From contig NZ_JAFEWF010000001.1 of NCBI RefSeq assembly GCF_017355835.1, positions 620,001 to 684,000 on the forward strand: 64,000 nt of DNA, read 5' to 3'. The notes below the pieces were generated by a model, which was given only the letters and a program-made list of their open reading frames with translations, was not told where the DNA came from and did not search any database. This stretch comes from Desertivirga brevis (GTDB lineage: Bacteria; Bacteroidota; Bacteroidia; Sphingobacteriales; Sphingobacteriaceae). Position numbers and translations under genes: made by a program. This document shows positions 35,233-43,781 of this stretch, piece by piece; positions within the stretch are counted from its first letter, which is position 1; each line of letters opens with the position of its first letter.

Positions 35233-37447
35233 TGCATCTTTGCTAATTGCGGCTGGAGTAGCCTGGGCTTGTGGAGGAGGATACGAGGAGGATCCTTCTG
35301 TTTTCGCACCGGAATATTTTGTTGATCCCCAATTTAGTCCCTTCTTCTTTGAATCATCGCATAGGTTCTACAGTTCGGACAATTTGTATGAAAACAACGC
35401 TGAAGATAACAATAGGCGTTTCAATGAGGAAACTACAAGCGACTGGCATAGTTATTTAGGTAACTCCATAGCCAGGGGTGATCTTGAAACTTTACTTTTT
35501 ACACTCTCATCAGCTGGGGTTGACTCGGTCGATCAGCTTCGATTAGGTAAGCTACGAAATCTTCCTTCTAATTATCCCAACCTGCCAGGTCCCAAGTTTA
35601 GAAAAAAGAAGATCGACCAGTTTTTTGAATATTTGAGACTTGCGAAGGAGGCTGAGAGCTATGCTGTGAACGAAGCCGACTACTGGTATGAGCCGGCGCC
35701 AAAGAAACCTGTAGATGGTAAAATAGAATCAAGGATAAAAACAGCATTTCAAACGGCGAAAGATCCTTTTCTGAAACAACGCTATTGGTTTCAATTGGTA
35801 CGTTATTACTTTTATGCAGACATGGCATCCGAAAGCTCTGCCTACCCGGTAGAAGCAGCGTTTAACAGTTATATAAATTCGACAAAAAACAGTCTCTACT
35901 ATCGGTCGCTCTCCTATTTGGCAGGCCATTACTACCATCAGAAAAAGTATGCTGAGGCCAACTATCTGTACAGCTTGTGTTATGACCATTCTTTCAAGAT
36001 GAAAATCCCTTCTGCATGGAGTTTCCATCCTCAGGAGGAGCAGGACTGGAAACAAACATTGGCTTTGGCAAAAAACAAGGAGGAAGAGGTTACACTTTGG
36101 CACCTCTTGGGTATGGAACATGACCCGGTAAGAGCAATTAAAGAGATTGCCAAAAGAGATCCCAAATCAGAAAAAATGGACCTTCTATTAAGCAGGGTGG
36201 TTAATATAACTGAATATAATGGGTTAGACAGCTCTTATTCCTCTGGTATTATAAATAAGAAGACAGTAGACAATGACTTACATAGTATAGATTCTATTAC
36301 CCGCTCGGCCTCTACAAATAAGCCATGGTTCTGGAACCTTGCTTCCGGGTACCTCCATTTTCTCAAAAAAGATTATAGAAATGCCTCTGCATTTTACGAC
36401 CGGGCAGAAAAAGTGATACCAGTAAAGGATACCCTGGTAAATGCCCAATATAAGCTCCTAAAAACTCTTCTATTCGTATCTCAATTGAAAAAAATAGACG
36501 CAACAACAGAAGCTGCTTTGGTTGAACCACTTAATTGGTTAGCAGATCTTCGAGACCAAAAGAGGCAGTTTAAAGATCTGAGATATGCCGACGCCATGCT
36601 CCCGGTGACAAGTTCTATAGCCAACTTGTATAAATCACAGAAAGATGTTGTGAAGGCGGTTTGCTTTGAGGATGTAAAGGCCTTCTATACCAACAATTCG
36701 AACATCAATGCCTTAGAATCTATATTCCTCAAGAAAAACAGGACGGCATTTGAAAATGTGATGCTGAGGTATTATCCACATAAGCTGGAAGATCTTTATT
36801 ATCACCAGGCATGCATGCTTACTTATCAGGAGAAGATCGATGAAGCGATTGCACTGATGGAAAAATCAGGAGAAAAAGGAGCCAAATTTGAGTTAGCAGG
36901 TAATCCATTTAACAGTCGCCTGAACGACTGCCATGACTGCGACCACGAGGCACCGCAAAAATTAAAATTCACCCCATTAAGCTTCTTAAAAGCTATAAAA
37001 GCAGCTAAAGACGAATTAAACTCAGGTAACAATAGTTTTAGGAACTCCTTTTTGCTTGCTAATGCCTATTATAATATGACGTATTATGGAAATGCGAGGC
37101 TTTTTTACCAGACGGATATAACAGGATATAGTGATTATAATGAAGAAGCCACTGCAGCAGAATTCCGGAAAACGTTCACCAACCAGGATGTCTGTCTTAA
37201 GTATTACCTCCGGGCAAGGCAGTTTGCACAGACAGATGAACAGCGGGCGCGCTGTACTTTCATGGCTAGCAAATGTGAGCGTAACCAGTATTATAATCAG
37301 GTGAACAATAAATCTTACAGCGATGATTATTCCTATTTTCCAGGAGGCAAATATTTCGCAGAACTAAAACAGAGGTTTTTAAACACAAAATATTATCAGG
37401 AGATTTTGAAAGAGTGCGGTTATTTCAGGTCTTATGTAAAGCCTTAA
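35210..37447 (+). CDS. putative TPR-like lipoprotein (745 aa)
   Basis: The frame opens at 35162, but the ATG at 35210 gives MKYLLSSSASLLIAAGVAWAC with lipobox AWAC; I use it (745 residues). It starts within the previous gene, overlapping 23 nt. The body is helical with repeated pairs of the TPR type (LAGHYYHQKKYAEANYLYSL, SGYLHFLKKDYRNASAFYDR, HQACMLTYQEKIDEAIALME), with many aromatic residues. The pair with the upstream lipoprotein resembles lipoprotein/TPR pairs known in Flavobacteriia and Sphingobacteriia, without an assigned role. A terminator follows at 37499. Confidence 0.75.
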   Translation: MKYLLSSSASLLIAAGVAWACGGGYEEDPSVFAPEYFVDPQFSPFFFESSHRFYSSDNLYENNAEDNNRRFNEETTSDWHSYLGNSIARGDLETLLFTLSSAGVDSVDQLRLGKLRNLPSNYPNLPGPKFRKKKIDQFFEYLRLAKEAESYAVNEADYWYEPAPKKPVDGKIESRIKTAFQTAKDPFLKQRYWFQLVRYYFYADMASESSAYPVEAAFNSYINSTKNSLYYRSLSYLAGHYYHQKKYAEANYLYSLCYDHSFKMKIPSAWSFHPQEEQDWKQTLALAKNKEEEVTLWHLLGMEHDPVRAIKEIAKRDPKSEKMDLLLSRVVNITEYNGLDSSYSSGIINKKTVDNDLHSIDSITRSASTNKPWFWNLASGYLHFLKKDYRNASAFYDRAEKVIPVKDTLVNAQYKLLKTLLFVSQLKKIDATTEAALVEPLNWLADLRDQKRQFKDLRYADAMLPVTSSIANLYKSQKDVVKAVCFEDVKAFYTNNSNINALESIFLKKNRTAFENVMLRYYPHKLEDLYYHQACMLTYQEKIDEAIALMEKSGEKGAKFELAGNPFNSRLNDCHDCDHEAPQKLKFTPLSFLKAIKAAKDELNSGNNSFRNSFLLANAYYNMTYYGNARLFYQTDITGYSDYNEEATAAEFRKTFTNQDVCLKYYLRARQFAQTDEQRARCTFMASKCERNQYYNQVNNKSYSDDYSYFPGGKYFAELKQRFLNTKYYQEILKECGYFRSYVKP

Positions 37448-37498
37448 GTCTTCCCGCCACTTAAGACATGCGTTCGAGCTCCTATTTAAATATATTTT

Positions 37499-37533
37499 AA
37501 CCTGCAATAGTATAAATAGTGCAGGTTATATTT
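37499..37533 (+). terminator. intrinsic terminator
   Basis: AACCTGCA pairs with TGCAGGTT (37499-37506 / 37520-37527), followed by ATATTTC; it lies 52 nt after the stop codon at 37447. Confidence 0.7.
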
Positions 37534-37572
37534 CATCCTTGGTTTGTGGGCTTCTGGTGACTAAAGCTGTTT

Positions 37573-38151
37573 CTAGCCCGTTGGTAACAGAGTCTTTCCG
37601 TGAAGCTCATTTAGTACCTGGGCAATTGCAGCATAGATTGCAAGTCCTCCGCAAATAACCCCTTCATAACCTGCAAACGTTTTAATAGACGTATTTCCTG
37701 TAGCATCTCCCAGTGCCAATAGGAAAAAAAGAGCAGCCAAAGTAGCAAATACCAGCTGAAGAGCTCGATTCAGCTTTAGGGTACCGATAAACAACAAAAG
37801 AGTGAATATTCCCCATATTGTTAAATAAGCTACTAGTCCGGTTTCAGATACCGCGGTAGCTAGTCCGAGTTTCGGCAAGATCAATAGTCCTGCAAAAGAA
37901 AGCCAGAAGAAACCATAAGAAGTGAAAGCGGTAAATCCAAAGGTATTGTTCTTCTTACTTTCAATAATTCCAGCTATCACCTGAGCTATTCCCCCATAAA
38001 AAATACCCATGGCAATAATCATTGAATCAAGCGCAAAAAAACCTGCATTGTGAAGGTTCAGTAAAATGGTGGTCATACCAAAGGCGAACAAACCAAGCGG
38101 AGCAGGATTAGCATACTTAGTACTTAGAACGATTTCTTTTTCTTCTTTCAT
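37573..38151 (-). CDS. acetate uptake transporter, GPR1/FUN34/YaaH family
   Basis: A 192-residue inner-membrane protein with six hydrophobic helices and the family signature [18 protein letters not shown] near the N-terminus. This family (SatP/YaaH) carries acetate or succinate with protons. It is not in an operon. The leader holds a GTAC-cored dyad and a terminator-like hairpin right before the start codon (38155-38261), suggesting conditional expression. The gene is convergent with the TPR gene. Confidence 0.92.
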   Translation of the reverse strand: MKEEKEIVLSTKYANPAPLGLFAFGMTTILLNLHNAGFFALDSMIIAMGIFYGGIAQVIAGIIESKKNNTFGFTAFTSYGFFWLSFAGLLILPKLGLATAVSETGLVAYLTIWGIFTLLLFIGTLKLNRALQLVFATLAALFFLLALGDATGNTSIKTFAGYEGVICGGLAIYAAIAQVLNELHGKTLLPTG

Positions 38152-38154
38152 TGT

Positions 38155-38183
38155 AAAAAATTAAAGCCGAAATCTCGGCCTTT
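38155..38183 (-). promoter_or_regulatory. terminator-like hairpin in the leader of the acetate transporter gene
   Basis: On the minus strand, a stem of 8 bp with one bulged base (AAAG-CCGA / TCGG-CTTT) is followed by AATTTTTT, and the start codon comes 3 nt later. It could act as an attenuator or a translation block. Inferred. Confidence 0.4.
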
Positions 38184-38212
38184 CTTTACAATGAAAATAT
38201 GATGAAGATTTC

Positions 38213-38261
38213 AGTACGAAATGATATCAGTACTATTTTTATTATCAAAATACTAGTACTG
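38213..38261 (-). promoter_or_regulatory. GTAC-cored operator-like repeats at the acetate transporter promoter
   Basis: CAGTACTA (38228-38235) and TAGTACTG (38254-38261) are exact inverted repeats, and a further CAGTAC lies at 38213-38218. On the minus strand, TTTG (CAAA, 38246-38249) sits between the arms, and a weak -7-like TATCATTTCG lies about 19-20 nt away, so the dyad surrounds the -33 element. The CAGTAC core recurs before the universal stress gene. Confidence 0.4.
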
Positions 38262-38290
38262 GAAAACAGTTGTTTTTACAATCATGCAAA

Positions 38291-38626
38291 CTAATTACCT
38301 TCAAACGGGAATGGCTTATTTGGAGGTCTGTTACTACCAGACCCTGTCTCTCTACCTTGTATACCGCTGTAATAATATTGCTCATACCCTGTTCTGTAGC
38401 CATTATCGTAAGCTTCCTTATAAATTCCAGTTTCAAAAGAGTTTATAGGCGTGCTGTTGTAAGTTAATCCATTATACCCAGCAGCATAGCCTCTACTAGC
38501 TCCTGTATTAAATCCTTGACTGTAATAAACTTGATAAAGATCATTAAAGTCAGGGGAGTCAGAGGCGTTAAGAACGGTGGAAGGAAGAGATGTAAAAAAA
38601 AGTAATACAAACATTAATGCTTTCAT
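38291..38626 (-). CDS. small exported Gly/Tyr-rich protein (111 aa)
   Basis: A 111-residue protein with a signal peptide (MKALMFVLLFFTSLPSTVLNA) and a mature part rich in Tyr, Gly and Asn (YYSQGFNTGASRGYAAGYNG, EAYDNGYRTGYEQYYYSG). It shows a loose repeat of YxxGY(R/A)xGY. No family is recognised; small secreted or outer-membrane proteins with this composition occur in the phylum. The gene is between the acetate transporter and RluA genes on the same strand. Confidence 0.65.
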   Translation of the reverse strand: MKALMFVLLFFTSLPSTVLNASDSPDFNDLYQVYYSQGFNTGASRGYAAGYNGLTYNSTPINSFETGIYKEAYDNGYRTGYEQYYYSGIQGRETGSGSNRPPNKPFPFEGN

Positions 38627-38763
38627 AAGTAGGTATTTTTGTTGTAATAGTTATCGCAACTTTGATATTTATTTTAGCAGGCAATAAAGGTAAAAAATCG
38701 AAAAGCAATGTACGGAAAACTTTTAAAAGGTTGAAAATTAAATAACTTTTAACATAACAATAT

Positions 38764-40455
38764 TTAAATTTCAAACTCCGCATCAACTTCGAAGCGTAGC
38801 CTTTCCCTGGTCCTGGGATGATCGAACTCGAGATACTCGGCGTGAAGAAAAAGTCGTTCAGCTTTTGTTCCATATAGATCATCCCCTAAAATGGGAACAT
38901 TTAGTCCCGATGGATGAGCTGCGTGCATTCTTAACTGATGGGTTCTGCCTGTTATTGGGTAGAAATGAATAAAGGTTTTGCCATCAACTATCTTCTGTAC
39001 CTCAAACTTCGTTTGCGCAGGCTTGCCATATTCATAACAGACCATTTGCTGAGGGCGATTATCGAGATCAACACGCAAAGGAAGGTCTATTATACCGCTA
39101 TCCTTATCTACTACACCATTAAGAACAGCGTGATATCGTTTTAAAACAGTTTTTTGGAGAAATTGCTTCTGAAGATGAACGTAGCTTTCATGGTTCTTTC
39201 CGATAAGTATAATGCCCGAAGTACTCTGATCTAAACGGTGTACCAAAATCGCTTCCGGATATCTTGCTTTAATCCGGGTTTGTACAGAATCTTTTACGTA
39301 ACGACCAGGGACGGACAAAAACTCAGCAGGCTTGTTAACTACTATAAGATCGTCGTCCTCAAACACAATGGTCATTTCTTTCCCCTCTGCAGGATTATTC
39401 TCTAAGGGATTATCGTCTACCTCTAATCCCTCAAGCATAAAGCCTAGAATAGGAAGACATTTGGACCTGCAGGCAGGATAAAATTCGCCATGTTTACGAA
39501 CCTCTGACTTAGGCGATTGTCCCCACCAAAACTCAGCCATAGTAACGGGCTGCAGATTATGAAGATAAGCATACTGTAAAAGTTTAGGAGCAGCACACTC
39601 TCCTGCCCCGGCGGGAGGCACAAGCCCAAGGTCTTCCGTGAAGATAGATAATAAGCTTTTCCAGTCTTTCTTAGCGTTCACGAACTTGTAACTCTCAAAA
39701 AGCTGCCTTTGTAATTGTGCCGAGGCCTGTTTCCGATCCTCCTTCAACTGCTCAATCTTCTCCAGGTGAGCACTCAAAGCAATTTCAAGATCCTTAAGTT
39801 TAGCCTCCCATGATCTGCTTATCACTCTTAGATCATATTGCTGTTTCAAACTTTCATTCTTCAGCTGCTCCAGAAACGGTTCCAGGGCCTCCGGTGACAA
39901 ATTCAGCTGAGCCTCTTTCCTTCGTTTATGACGCTCCTTTTTTAGAATTCTATGTTGGGTCTTGAGCTCTCCTATTTCCAGTTCAGCGAGGCCTTTTGTT
40001 TGCTCGAGCTGTGCTTTCAAACTCAGGTAGCTCTCATTCCGCTCCAACGCCTCAAGGGCCTCATTTAAAGCTGTCACTCCCTTTACCTCAGTAAGGTACA
40101 TCCCGTTTTCTTGAAACACTTCGTAAACTGGCGGAACAAAATAAGGATGCTGCTTTCCCTGAGCCAGCTTTCCAGAATAGGCTGCCAGAAATCCCAATTC
40201 GTTTTCAGGTGTTCTAACTACCAATACTCCGAACATTTTTCCAATAACCATTCCCTGGTGTTCAGGATCAATACCAAAGTTATGCTCGTTATCGTACGAT
40301 TGATTTAGAAATTCCTGAACCTGGCCTGCAGCAATTTTGGCAAGAGGATGAGCCTCATAACAGAACGGATAATTAAACTTCCTGGGTGACGGCAGCGTTG
40401 AAATGTCTTGTATAAAAGGATGAAAGGCTGCCAGCTTCGTCTTCACGTATTCCAC
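38764..40455 (-). CDS. RluA-family pseudouridine synthase with coiled-coil N-terminal extension
   Basis: A 563-residue protein. The C-terminal about 190 residues are the RluA/TruC-type synthase: FEDDDLIVVNKPAEFLSVPG, the catalytic motif HRLDQSTSG near residue 408, GRTHQLRMHAAHP and LFLHAEYLEF. The N-terminal about 370 residues are unusual, with a FIQDISTLPSPRKFNYPF start, then a coiled coil rich in Glu/Lys/Leu (about 130-250). It forms pseudouridine in tRNA or rRNA. The extension is known in some Gammaproteobacteria and Bacteroidota members; its role is unclear. Confidence 0.9.
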   Translation of the reverse strand: MEYVKTKLAAFHPFIQDISTLPSPRKFNYPFCYEAHPLAKIAAGQVQEFLNQSYDNEHNFGIDPEHQGMVIGKMFGVLVVRTPENELGFLAAYSGKLAQGKQHPYFVPPVYEVFQENGMYLTEVKGVTALNEALEALERNESYLSLKAQLEQTKGLAELEIGELKTQHRILKKERHKRRKEAQLNLSPEALEPFLEQLKNESLKQQYDLRVISRSWEAKLKDLEIALSAHLEKIEQLKEDRKQASAQLQRQLFESYKFVNAKKDWKSLLSIFTEDLGLVPPAGAGECAAPKLLQYAYLHNLQPVTMAEFWWGQSPKSEVRKHGEFYPACRSKCLPILGFMLEGLEVDDNPLENNPAEGKEMTIVFEDDDLIVVNKPAEFLSVPGRYVKDSVQTRIKARYPEAILVHRLDQSTSGIILIGKNHESYVHLQKQFLQKTVLKRYHAVLNGVVDKDSGIIDLPLRVDLDNRPQQMVCYEYGKPAQTKFEVQKIVDGKTFIHFYPITGRTHQLRMHAAHPSGLNVPILGDDLYGTKAERLFLHAEYLEFDHPRTRERLRFEVDAEFEI

Positions 40456-40563
40456 GGGTTAAAAATACTGGCTTTATGCTTATTGGAAAAGCTTCGGGCA
40501 AAAATATTTGTACAGGCTAAAAGGCGGTTCTCATTCCCAGGGAAGAAGGCTCCCCTCAAGAAA

Positions 40564-40601
40564 AAAAGGCTGTATTAAGCAATCGCCTAACACAGCCTTT
40601 T
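40564..40601 (-). terminator. intrinsic terminator of the stress-protein gene
   Basis: A 10-bp stem AAAAGGCTGT / ACAGCCTTTT; on the minus strand it is followed by a run of T (40561-40563 and beyond). The stop codon is at 40630. Confidence 0.85.
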
Positions 40602-40629
40602 AATGCTATAATTAATAAGATGTATTTAA

Positions 40630-41154
40630 CTATACGCGCGTTCTATCACTACTCCACTCTCTGTCGAAGTAGTCAGCGTCTTCCTGGCTTCTAGGAGTTA
40701 CTCCCATTACGATTCCACCATCTTTAATTCCTGATTCGTATTCTTTAGCACGATCTTCAGGAATACCTGATCCGATCAAAGCTCCAACTAAACCGCCAGT
40801 TAAACCACCAGCACCTGCACCTGCTAATCCAGCAACCAATGGACCAGCTACCAGTAAACCTAAGCCTGGTAAGGCCACTGATGTTCCGATAGCAGCGATA
40901 GCACCGATAATTGCACCAGCAGTACCACCGATCGCAGAACCTGTACCAGCACCTTCTAATGCTTTATTTCCTAATTCTGAATCATGGTCTGAATTCTCGA
41001 AATGTTTTTTTCTTGTTTCATCAGACATAATCAGGTTAATCTCCTCCTGGCTATAACCTCTGTCTCTCAATGATTGAAAAGCTTGTTCCGCGCTTTCACG
41101 ATCTCTGTAAAGGTTTGTTCTTAGTCCGTAAGAACCATTAGTGTTGTTTTCCAT
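40630..41154 (-). CDS. glycine-zipper general stress protein
   Basis: A 174-residue protein. The N-terminal 50 residues (GLRTNLYRDRESAEQAFQSLR, YSQEEINLIMSD) are the general stress protein 17M-like domain. Residues about 65-135 are an extended Gly/Ala-rich zipper with GxxxG spacing that may insert into membranes (GGTAGAIIGAIAAIGTSVAL, GLAGAGAGGLTGGLVGALIG). The C-terminus is polar (GVTPRSQEDADYFDREW). Typically induced by osmotic or general stress; function unknown. A clear terminator follows. Confidence 0.85.
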   Translation of the reverse strand: MENNTNGSYGLRTNLYRDRESAEQAFQSLRDRGYSQEEINLIMSDETRKKHFENSDHDSELGNKALEGAGTGSAIGGTAGAIIGAIAAIGTSVALPGLGLLVAGPLVAGLAGAGAGGLTGGLVGALIGSGIPEDRAKEYESGIKDGGIVMGVTPRSQEDADYFDREWSSDRTRV

Positions 41155-41289
41155 AGTCTTAAAAGTAGATTACTATTGTCCCTATTCAACTAAGTAAGCA
41201 CCAAGATGTTTTTTATTTTTCTTTTTAAAATTAAAACAAAGCGATAAAACTTTGCTTTAGACAAGAGATAAAAATCTATTGAAAAAATT

Positions 41290-41484
41290 ATGAAAAACAT
41301 TTTCAAAACCTTGTTTTGCGCAATGGCTGTATCGTTAACAATTGCAGCATGTAGCTCTAACAAACAATCAGAAGGCGGAGAATCAGAAGCTTCTGGTGAA
41401 ACAAACATGGGAGATACTGCTGTTGTAATGGACAACGATAGCCTCGCAGATGCTCCAACAGTTGTTGATTCATTAAACAAATAA
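41290..41484 (+). CDS. small acidic lipoprotein (64 aa)
   Basis: A 64-residue lipoprotein: MKNIFKTLFCAMAVSLTIAAC with lipobox AAC at residue 21, then an acidic, Ser/Glu-rich tail with no structured region (SEGGESEASGETN). It is divergent from the stress-protein gene and is followed by a terminator at 41505-41541. The role is unknown. The next gene on this strand also encodes a tiny lipoprotein. Confidence 0.75.
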   Translation: MKNIFKTLFCAMAVSLTIAACSSNKQSEGGESEASGETNMGDTAVVMDNDSLADAPTVVDSLNK

Positions 41485-41504
41485 TAACCTGCGAGGGTAG
41501 GTTT

Positions 41505-41541
41505 ACAGGTCGTTTTTCAATAAGACGACCTGTTATCTTTT
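41505..41541 (+). terminator. intrinsic terminator
   Basis: ACAGGTCGT / ACGACCTGT stem (41505-41513 / 41525-41533) followed by TATCTTTT; it follows the stop codon at 41484. Confidence 0.8.
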
Positions 41542-41551
41542 AAATCAGGCA

Positions 41552-41719
41552 ATGAAGAATTTTTTTTACGTTCTTTCTTTAGCAATGTCTATGTTCCTTC
41601 CTGGTTGTATTGTGATTGGTGGGAGCTGGTCAGGAAGAAGTGGCTGGAGCATAAGCTTTCTACCATTAATTGCGGTAGTCGTTATATTTCTTATTGTAAG
41701 ACTTTTTCGGCGTCGATAG
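41552..41719 (+). CDS. 55-residue membrane lipoprotein-like peptide
   Basis: A small frame below usual length cut-offs: ATG at 41552, stop at 41717-41719. The product starts MKNFFYVLSLAMSMFLPGC, with a lipobox-like LPGC, then a Gly/Ser-rich loop and a second hydrophobic helix (FLPLIAVVVIFLIVRLF) ending in RRR. Overlaps the 3' end of the convergent GNAT gene by 29 nt. The hydrophobic pattern and position support a real peptide; no homologue is claimed. Confidence 0.5.
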   Translation: MKNFFYVLSLAMSMFLPGCIVIGGSWSGRSGWSISFLPLIAVVVIFLIVRLFRRR

Positions 41720-42242
41720 CCTCCTCTGGCACCTGTCTTTCAAGCACCTTTTCATAGGCTCTTCTTGCACTTCCCCGAAAGGACACCTCCCCGCAATACA
41801 CATAACCCAACTTCTCGAATATTCGCATCATAGCTAGATTATCGAAGTTAGTATCTGCTTTAATACTGTAAATGCCGCGTTCTACTGCAAACTCCTCTAC
41901 GAATTTCAGAAGTTTTTGAGCTAAACCTTTTCCTAAATAATTCTCAGATATAGCCACCCTATGAATTACAACAAAATCCTTATTTGTGAGCCACTTTCCA
42001 TCTATGTCTGCATAAGCCGGTTCATTATTTAACATGACAGCAGAATATCCTGCAATTGAGTCTCCTTCTGTTAAAACATAACCTGCTCCGCTTTCTATAT
42101 CTTTCTGAATTACACCCTGATTAGGATAACCGTCCTGCCATTGATCACTGCCATCTTTTTTACGGCGATCGATAGCTTGTTGTAAGATTTCCCAGATTTG
42201 AGGTATTTCAGAAACTACAGCTTTTCTAAAATGAAATTGCAT
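41691..42242 (-). CDS. GNAT family N-acetyltransferase (183 aa)
   Basis: A 183-residue GNAT enzyme. The fold is clear: FRKAVVSEIPQIWEILQQAI at the start, VIHRVAISENYLGKGLAQKL (acetyl-CoA-binding loop), then SIKADTNFDNLAMMRIFEKLGYVY. The C-terminal 20 residues are a variable tail. The substrate is unknown. Its last bases overlap the convergent tiny lipoprotein gene. Confidence 0.9.
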   Translation of the reverse strand: MQFHFRKAVVSEIPQIWEILQQAIDRRKKDGSDQWQDGYPNQGVIQKDIESGAGYVLTEGDSIAGYSAVMLNNEPAYADIDGKWLTNKDFVVIHRVAISENYLGKGLAQKLLKFVEEFAVERGIYSIKADTNFDNLAMMRIFEKLGYVYCGEVSFRGSARRAYEKVLERQVPEEAIDAEKVLQ

Positions 42243-42316
42243 TCGTAATTAGATTTTATGTAAGACAAAAATAAAGTGAATAATTTAAAATAATTGCCCT
42301 CTTTTTAAATAGAAGA

Positions 42317-42338
42317 GTCACCTCCCGAAGGAGATGAC
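42317..42338 (-). terminator. hairpin terminator of the OYE gene
   Basis: On the minus strand, GTCATCTCC-TTCG-GGAGGTGAC pairs fully with one G-T pair and has a TTCG tetraloop. It lies 25 nt after the OYE stop codon at 42363. Confidence 0.7.
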
Positions 42339-42362
42339 CCAATTCCAAATCCCATAAAAGTA

Positions 42363-43469
42363 CTAGCCCATTACCAATTCGGCTAAAGCATCCTTAGTAA
42401 ATCCTTTTAATTCCTCTTTTCTACCTTCTCTCACTTTTTTCACCCAATTTGGATCCGCCAGCAGTGGCCTTCCTACTGCCACAAGATCAAAGTCCCCTCG
42501 ATCCATACGACGCAATAACTCATCCAAAGAGCTTGGTTGTGACGCCTCACCAGCAAAGGCTGCAAGGAATTCACCTGTTAACCCAACAGAGCCAACTGTT
42601 ATTGTTGCTTTTCCGCTAACCTTTTTAACCCATCCGGCAAAGTTTAAATCCGAACCTTCAAACTCGGGTTCCCAGAAACGACGCTGAGAGCAATGGAAAA
42701 TATCTACGCCCGCATCGACAAGGGGACTTACCCATTCCTCAAGTTCCTGAGGACTGGCTGCTAACTTATTGGTATATGCAGATGGCTTAAATTGAGAAAG
42801 GCGAATAATTAAAGGCAATTCTTCTCCAACCTGTTGCCGAACCTCCTTGATCACTTCTACAGCAAAGCGTGTGCGTTCTCCCAATGTTTTTCCGCCCCAG
42901 ATATCCGTTCTTTTATTCGTTTCGTTCCAAAAAAATTGATCAATGAGGTATCCGTGAGCACCATGGATTTCAACCGTGTCGAAGCCAAGGCGTTTTGCAT
43001 CAGCAGCAGCACGACCGAATGCAGCGATGGTATCTGCGATATCTTCTTCTGTCATCACTCTTCCATTTACAAAGCCTGGCCGGTTTAACCCTGATGGACC
43101 TTCAAAAGGTACCGGAGGAACCCAACCAGAATGATGATTATCCATTATCCCCATGTGCCAAATCTGTGGCGCCATTGCTCCTCCGGCATAATGCACGCCA
43201 TCGATTACTTTTTTCCATCCAGCCAGAGACTGCTCCCCATGGAAATGAGGAATATTAGGATCATTTGAGGATGAAGGCCTATCGATAACTGTTCCTTCCG
43301 ACAGGATCAATCCAACTTCTCCCTCTGCTCTTTTTTGATAATAAGCAGCTACCTGGTCCGTAGGGACGCCTCCGGGAGAAAAGGAACGAGTCATCGGCGC
43401 CATCACGATACGGTTCTTAATATTTAACGATTTTAGGCTAAATGGCCTGAACAAACTTTCTGTACTCAT
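42363..43469 (-). CDS. Old Yellow Enzyme-family NADH:flavin oxidoreductase
   Basis: A 368-residue FMN-dependent OYE. Family landmarks are PFSLKSLNIKNRIVMAPMTR, IWHMGIMDNHH, DTVEIHGAHGYLIDQFF with the substrate-binding His pair, and FDLVAVGRPLLADPNWV. OYE enzymes reduce activated alkenes and quinones with NAD(P)H. It is 9 nt after an ArsR regulator in the same operon, so expression is probably controlled by that regulator, perhaps in response to electrophiles. Confidence 0.93.
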   Translation of the reverse strand: MSTESLFRPFSLKSLNIKNRIVMAPMTRSFSPGGVPTDQVAAYYQKRAEGEVGLILSEGTVIDRPSSSNDPNIPHFHGEQSLAGWKKVIDGVHYAGGAMAPQIWHMGIMDNHHSGWVPPVPFEGPSGLNRPGFVNGRVMTEEDIADTIAAFGRAAADAKRLGFDTVEIHGAHGYLIDQFFWNETNKRTDIWGGKTLGERTRFAVEVIKEVRQQVGEELPLIIRLSQFKPSAYTNKLAASPQELEEWVSPLVDAGVDIFHCSQRRFWEPEFEGSDLNFAGWVKKVSGKATITVGSVGLTGEFLAAFAGEASQPSSLDELLRRMDRGDFDLVAVGRPLLADPNWVKKVREGRKEELKGFTKDALAELVMG

Positions 43470-43478
43470 AATAATGAT

Positions 43479-43778
43479 TTAAATGTGGGTTTTCATCAAC
43501 TCACTAAGGACCGCAAAGGCTTCTTCATTCCGGTGATAGTAGGTCCACTGCCCCACCCGCTGAGCCTTTACCAGACCAGCTTTCTGCAGCAAGGACAAAT
43601 ACTCGGATACTGTGGACTGTGATAGACCTGCTTTTTTTTGGATTTGGCCTACACAAACACCTTGCCCGTACCCAAATTCCGCTTGTTCCGGAAAGTTTAA
43701 CTCTGGGTCCTTAAGCCATTGAAGGATCTGTAACCGGGTTTTATTTGAAAGCGCTTTAAATATTTCCACTGGTTCCAT
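43479..43778 (-). CDS. ArsR-family transcriptional regulator with single Cys
   Basis: A TTG two codons upstream is possible, but the ATG at 43778 is the likely start, giving 99 residues. The winged helix reads IFKALSNKTRLQILQWL, then KAGLSQSTVSEYLSLLQKAGL (recognition helix) and VGQWTYYHRNEE (wing). The metal-binding ELCVC motif of ArsR is absent; a single Cys42 in QGVCVGQ precedes the recognition helix, so thiol or quinone sensing fits better than metal. It is the first gene of the OYE operon and likely represses it. Confidence 0.9.
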   Translation of the reverse strand: MEPVEIFKALSNKTRLQILQWLKDPELNFPEQAEFGYGQGVCVGQIQKKAGLSQSTVSEYLSLLQKAGLVKAQRVGQWTYYHRNEEAFAVLSELMKTHI

Positions 43779-43781
43779 GTA

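Noticed and set aside
35729..36121. 130-residue minus-strand frame over the TPR gene
   Set aside because: Shadow of a recognised gene; no coherent motif.
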